DNA of 64,000 nt. It comes from Myxocyprinus asiaticus. Its lineage: Eukaryota > Chordata > Actinopteri > Cypriniformes > Catostomidae. Position numbers and translations under genes: made by a program. Shown here one piece after another: positions 40,401 through 46,400 of this stretch. Under the pieces are notes generated by a model. It made no database searches, was not told the DNA's origin, and saw only the letters and a list, made by a program, of their open reading frames with translations. Each line of letters opens with the position of its first letter. Positions within the stretch are counted from its first letter, which is position 1. The stretch is from NCBI RefSeq assembly GCF_019703515.2, contig NC_059388.1, positions 3,147,479-3,211,478 on the forward strand. The letters are read 5' to 3'.

Positions 40401-43400
40401 GCACAATTTAAAGTCTAATATACACATAATTACACACAACACAATATACAAATAATAACATACACTGTACAGTATACAATACACACAATATAGATACACA
40501 TTATTCAATAAAAAAAGTATATATAGTAGTATATATAGAATGTACAGTAGGTTGTATTGTACTGTATTGACATTCAGGCTGTCGGTTGATAGTAAGTTGT
40601 TAAGAGAGAATATAATATAATAATAATATAGTTTATGACAGTCCGGTGTGAGATATAAGAGTAAGAGTAATAAAGTGCAGTGCTGATGTATTTTGATCGT
40701 GGGAGATCAAGAGTTCAAAAGTCTGATTGCTTGGGGGAAGAAGCTATCATGGAGTCGGCTGGTGCAGGTCCTGATGCTGCGATACCGCCTGCCTGATGGT
40801 AGCAGTGAGAACATCCCATGGCTTGGGTGGCTGGAGTCTCTGATGATCCTCCGAGCTTTTTTCACACACCGCCTGGTATATATGTCCTGGAGGGAGGGAA
40901 GCTCACCTCCGATGATGTGTCTGGCAGTTCGCACCACCCTTTGCAGTGCTTTGCGGTTGTGGGCTGTGCTATTGCCGTACCAAGCGGAGATGCAGCCAGT
41001 CAGGATGCTCTCTACAGTGCAGGTGTAGAACCGTGTGAGGATGTGGCGGTTCATTCCAAACTTTCTCAGCCGTCTCAGGAAGAAGAGGCGCTGATGAGCC
41101 TTCTTCACAACGACTTCAGTGTTGATGGACCATGTGAGTTCCTCAGTGATATGGACACCCAGGAACTTGAAGCTGCTGACTCTCTCCACTGGTGCTCCAT
41201 TGGTGGTGATGGGACTGTGTTCTCTGTCTTTTCTTCTTAAGTCCACCACAAGCTCCTTTGTCTTACTGATGTTGAGGGAGAGGTTGTGCTCCTGACACCA
41301 GCGTGTCAGAGTGTGCACCTCCTCTCTGTAGGCTGTTTCATCATTGTCAGTGATCAGACCTACCACCGTCGTGTCATCAGCAAACTTAATGATGGCATTG
41401 GAGCTATGTGTTGCCACACAGTCATGTGTGTACAAGGAATACAAGAGTGGGCTGAGATCACAGCCCTGTGGGGCTCCAGTGTTGAGGGTCAGTGATGAGG
41501 AGATGTTGCTGCCTATTCTAACCACCTGGCGTCTGCTTGACAGGAAGTCCAGGATCCAGCTGCACAGCGAGCTGTTTAAGCCCAGAGCCCGGAGTTTCTC
41601 ATCTAGCTTGGAGGGCACTATGGTGTTGAATGCTGAGCTGTAGTCTACAAACAGCATTCTCACATAAGTGTTCTTTTTTTCCAGGTGGGAGAGAGCAGTG
41701 TGTATTGTAGATGCAATGGCATCATCAGTGGAGCGGTTGTTGCGGTAAGCAAACTGCAATGGGTCTAGAGAGAGAGGCAGCACAGAGCAGAGGTAATCTC
41801 TGATTAGTCTCTCAAAGCATTTGCTGATGATGGGGGTCAGAGCAACAGGATGCCAGTCATTTAAGCAAGTTATTTTGGATTGCTTTGGAACAGGCACAAT
41901 GGTGGATGTTTTAAAGCATGTGGGGACTACAGACAAAGAGAGGGAAAGGTTGAAAATGTCCGTAAAAACACCAGCCAGCTGGTTCGCGAATGCTCTGATG
42001 ACGCAGCCCGGAATGCCGTCTGGGCCCGCGGCTTTGCGGATATTCAACCGTCAGAAGGATCGTGTTACATCCGCTACAGAGACGGAGAGTGAACTAAGCT
42101 CTGTAGCTTCGGCCGCGAGAGCTCTCTCCGCGAGGGCGGTGTTATTTCCCTCAAACGAGCATAAAAAGTATTTAGCTCATCCGGGAGAGAGGCAGCGGTG
42201 TTCATGGCAGAGTTTTTATTCCCTTTAAAGTCCTTGATGATGTTAATTCCCTGCCACATGCTTCTAGAGTTGGTGGTGTTAAACTGTCCTTCAGTCTTGC
42301 TCCTGTACTGGCGTTTTGCTGTTCTGATGGCTTGTTTATGCTCCTCCGTGTTCCCGGAATTGAAAGCGGAGGTCCGCACATTAAGTGCCGCGCGAACATC
42401 GCTATTTATCCATGGCTTCTGGTTCGGATAGATCAGTGTTGTTCTGGTCGGAACGACTTCCTCCACGCACTTTCTGATGAAACACATTACGCTATCAGCG
42501 TAAAGCTCGATGTCGTCATCAGAGGCGGACCGGAACATCTCCCAGTCCGTGTGATCTAAACAGTCCTGTAGCGTAAAGTCTGATTGGTCCGACCAGCACT
42601 GGATCGTTCTGAGAGTGGGTGCTTCCTGTTTCGGTTTCTGCCTGTAAGCGGGCAGAAGCAGAATGAAAGAGTGGTCCGATTTGCCAAATGGTGGGCGGGG
42701 GAGGGATTTGTAGCCATCTCGGAAGCGAGAGTAGCAATGGTCCAAACCCAGTCCCCTCGTGTGTTGAAACTAATGTGCTGGTGGTATTTTGGTGCGACTG
42801 ATTTGAAACTGGCTTTGTTAAAGTCCCCGGTCACAATGAACGCGGCCTCAGGGTGCACGGTTTCCTGCTCACTTATACTCCCATACAGTTCCTTGAGTGC
42901 CCGGTCTGTATCAGCAGTGATAATGACCGCTGTGAATTCCCTCGGTAGCCAGAATGGTCGACACAGAAGCATGAGAAATTCCAGATCAGGAGAGCAGAAA
43001 GACTTGATAGAATGTACGTTCCTCTGATCACACCAGGATTTGTTGATCATAAAACGTACACCACCACCTCTGCTTTTACCTGAGAGGTCTTTCGCTCTGT
43101 CTGGTCGGTGCACGGAGAACCCCGCGGGTTCAATGGCTGAGTCTGGAATCTCCGCAGACATCCAAGTTTCCATAAGGCAGATAATGCAGCAGTCCCTCGT
43201 CTCTCGTTGGAAAGAGATCCGCGCTTTCAGCTCGCAGAGCTTGTCATCCAGAAACTGAACATTTGCCAGTAGAATACTGGGTAGCGGGGGTCGATTTGCA
43301 CGGCGTCTTACTCCGATGAGAACGCCGGCTCTGTTTCCCCTTTTCCTCCTGCGTTTCTACATCCAGACTGGCCAGACAAAGGGCTCCGCTTGCGTGTTTG

Positions 43401-46400
43401 TAAACAGCGGGTCGGCATTGAGGAATTTGAAGTCCGGTTTACGGTGTGAAATTGCTGAACCAATGTCCATAAGTGTTTGTCTGTTGTAGACAGTAAGGCA
43501 GACAACATCCAAGACAAAAAACATAAGAATTGTGAACAAAACAAACAAAACACTACCATGTTGTGTCGGAGCTCGCAACGCAGCAGCCATACTCGGTGCC
43601 ATCTTGAGTCCAATACCCCCTAATGCTTAAAATATTTACTACACCCCTAATATCTACTACACCACAATATCTACAAATTCTTTCATAATTTCCTCACCCT
43701 CATGCCAGATGTGTATGACTTTCTTTCTTCTGCAGAACACAAAAGATTTTTAGAAGAATATCTCAGCTCTGTAGGTCCATAAAATGCAAGTGAATGGTGA
43801 CCAGAACTTTGAAGTTCCAAAAAAGCACATAAAGGCAGCATAAAAGAAATCCATACTACTTCAATGATTTAATCCATGTCTTCAGAAGTGATATGATAGA
43901 TCTGGATGAGAAACAGATCAATATTTAAGTCCTTTTTTACTATAAGTCTCCACTTTCACATTCACACTTCTAAGCCTGTTTAGTTTCACTTTCACATATC
44001 TAAGGTAACTCAGATAACCACACTGTACAATTGTAGTGAGAAGAACAGCATCTCAGAATGCTATTCTGTGATGAGGGTTGGCACTGTTTTGGCTGCACGA
44101 GGGGGACCTACACAATATTAGGCAGGTGGTTTTAATGTTGTGGCTATATATATATATATATTACACACACAGTTGAAGTTAGAAGTTTACATACATTTTT
44201 CACAATTCCCGATATTTAATCTTTAGGTCAGTTAGGATCACTATTTTAAGAATGTGAAATGTCAGAATAATAGTAGAGAGAAGGATTCATTTCAGATTTT
44301 ATTTCTTTCATCACATTCCCAGGGGGTCAGAAGTTTACATACATTGCCTTTAAATTGTTTAACTCTGGTCAAACATTTTGAGTAGCCTTCCACAAGCTTC
44401 TCATAATAAACTGCTGGAATTTTGGCCCATTCCTCCAGACAGAACTGGTGTAACTGAGTCAGGTTTGTAGTCCTCCTTTGCTCGCACGCGCTTTTTCAGT
44501 TCTGCCCACAAATGTTCTATCGGATTGAGGTCAGGGCTTTGTGATGGCCACTCCAATACCTTGACTTTGTTGTCCTTAAGCCATTTTGCCACAACTTTGG
44601 AGGTATGCTTGGGGTCATTGTCCATTTGGAAGACCCATTTGCGACCAAGCTTTAACTTCCTGGCTGATGTCTTGAGATGTTGCTTCAATATATCCCCATA
44701 ATTTTCCTTCTTCATGATGCCATCTATTTTGTGAAATGCACCAGCCCCTCTTGCAGCAATGCACCCCCACAGCATGATGTTGCCACCCCCATGCTTTACG
44801 GTTGGGATGGTGTTCTTCGGCTTGCAAGCCTCACCCTTTTTCCTCCAAACATAACGATGGTCATTATGGCCAAACAGTTAAATTTTTGTTTCATTAGACC
44901 AGAGGACATTTCTCCAAAGAGTAAGATTTTTGTCCCCATGTGCACTTGCAAACTGTAGTCTGGCTTTTTTATGGTGGTTTTGGAGCAGTGTCTTCTTCCT
45001 TGCTGAGGAGCCTTTCAGGTTATGTTGGTATAGAACTTGTTTTACTGTGGATATAGATACTTGTCTACCTGTTTCCTCCAGCATCTTCACAAGGTCCTTT
45101 GCTGTTGTTCTGGGATTGATTTGCACTTTTTGCACCAAACTACAGTCATCTCTAGGAGACAGAATGCTTCCCCCTTCCTGAGCGGTATGATGACGGTGTT
45201 TATACTTGTATACTATTGTTTGTACAGATGAACGTGGTACCTTCAGGCGTTTGGAAATTGCTCCCAAGGATGAACCAGACTTATGGAGGTCCACAATTTT
45301 TTTCTGAGGTCTTGGCTGATTTCTTTTAATTGTCCCATGATGTCAAGCAAAGAGGCACTGAGTTTGAAGGTAGGCCTTAAAATACATCCACAGGTACACC
45401 TCCAATTCAGTACACCTCCTATCAGAAGCTAACTGGCTAATTGCCTCAAGGCTTGACATCATTTTCTGGAATTTTTCAAGCTGCTTAAAGGCACAGTTAA
45501 CTTAGTGTATGCAAACTTCTGACCCACTGGAATTGTGATATAGTCAATTAAAAGTGGAACAATCTGTTTGTAAACAATTGTTGGAAAAATTACTCATGTC
45601 ATGCACAAAGTAGATGTCCTAAACAACTTGCCAAAACTATAGTTTGCTAATATGAAATCTGTGGAATGGTTAAAAAATGAGTTTTAATGACTTCAACCTA
45701 AGTTTATGTAAACTTCTGACTTCAACTGTATATACACTGGCGGCCAAAAATTTGGAATAATGCAGATTTTGCTGTTTCGGAAGGAAATTGGTACTTTAAT
45801 TCACCAAAGTGGCATTCAACTGATCACAAAATATAGTCAGGACATTACTGATGTAAAAAAACAGCACCATCACTATTTGAAAAAAAGTCATTTTTGATCA
45901 AATCTAGACAGGCACCATTTCCAGCAGCCATCACTCCAACACATTATCCTTGAGTAATCATGCTAAATTCCTAATTTGGTACAAGTAAATCACTTGCCAT
46001 TATATCAAACACTGTTGAAAGCTATTTGGTTCATTAAATGAAGCTTAACATTGTCTTTGTGTTTGTTTTTGAGTTGCCACAGCATGCAATAGACTGGCAT
46101 GTCTTAAGGTCAATATTAGGTCAAAAATGGCAAACAAAAAAGAAACTCATCTAGAAACTCATCAGTCAATAATTGTTTTGAGGAATGAAGGCTATATAAT
46201 GCTTGAAATTGCCCAAAACTTAACACTTCATACAAAGGTGTACACTACAGTCTACAAAGACAAAGGACAACTGGCTCTAACAAGGACAGAAAGAGATGTG
46301 GAAGGCCAGATGTAAAACTAAACAAGAGGATAAGTACATCAGAGTCTCTAGTTTGAGAAATAGACACCTCACATGTCCTCAGCTGACAGCTTCATTGAAT

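Larger units (their letters stand above)
40262..43615 (-). mobile_element. Nearly full-length L2/CR1-type LINE
   Basis: The 3' end at 40262 carries a GTGACAATAAAAGTGATTTG tail with an ATTTG repeat. The body encodes, on the minus strand, an APE-type endonuclease and a complete reverse transcriptase. The 5' end is near 43615. At about 3.35 kb it is among the least degraded elements in the window. Confidence 0.88.

Noticed and set aside
40707..42047. 446-codon frame as a host gene
   Set aside because: All blocks are LINE reverse transcriptase, including the FADD motif, with endonuclease upstream and a LINE tail downstream.
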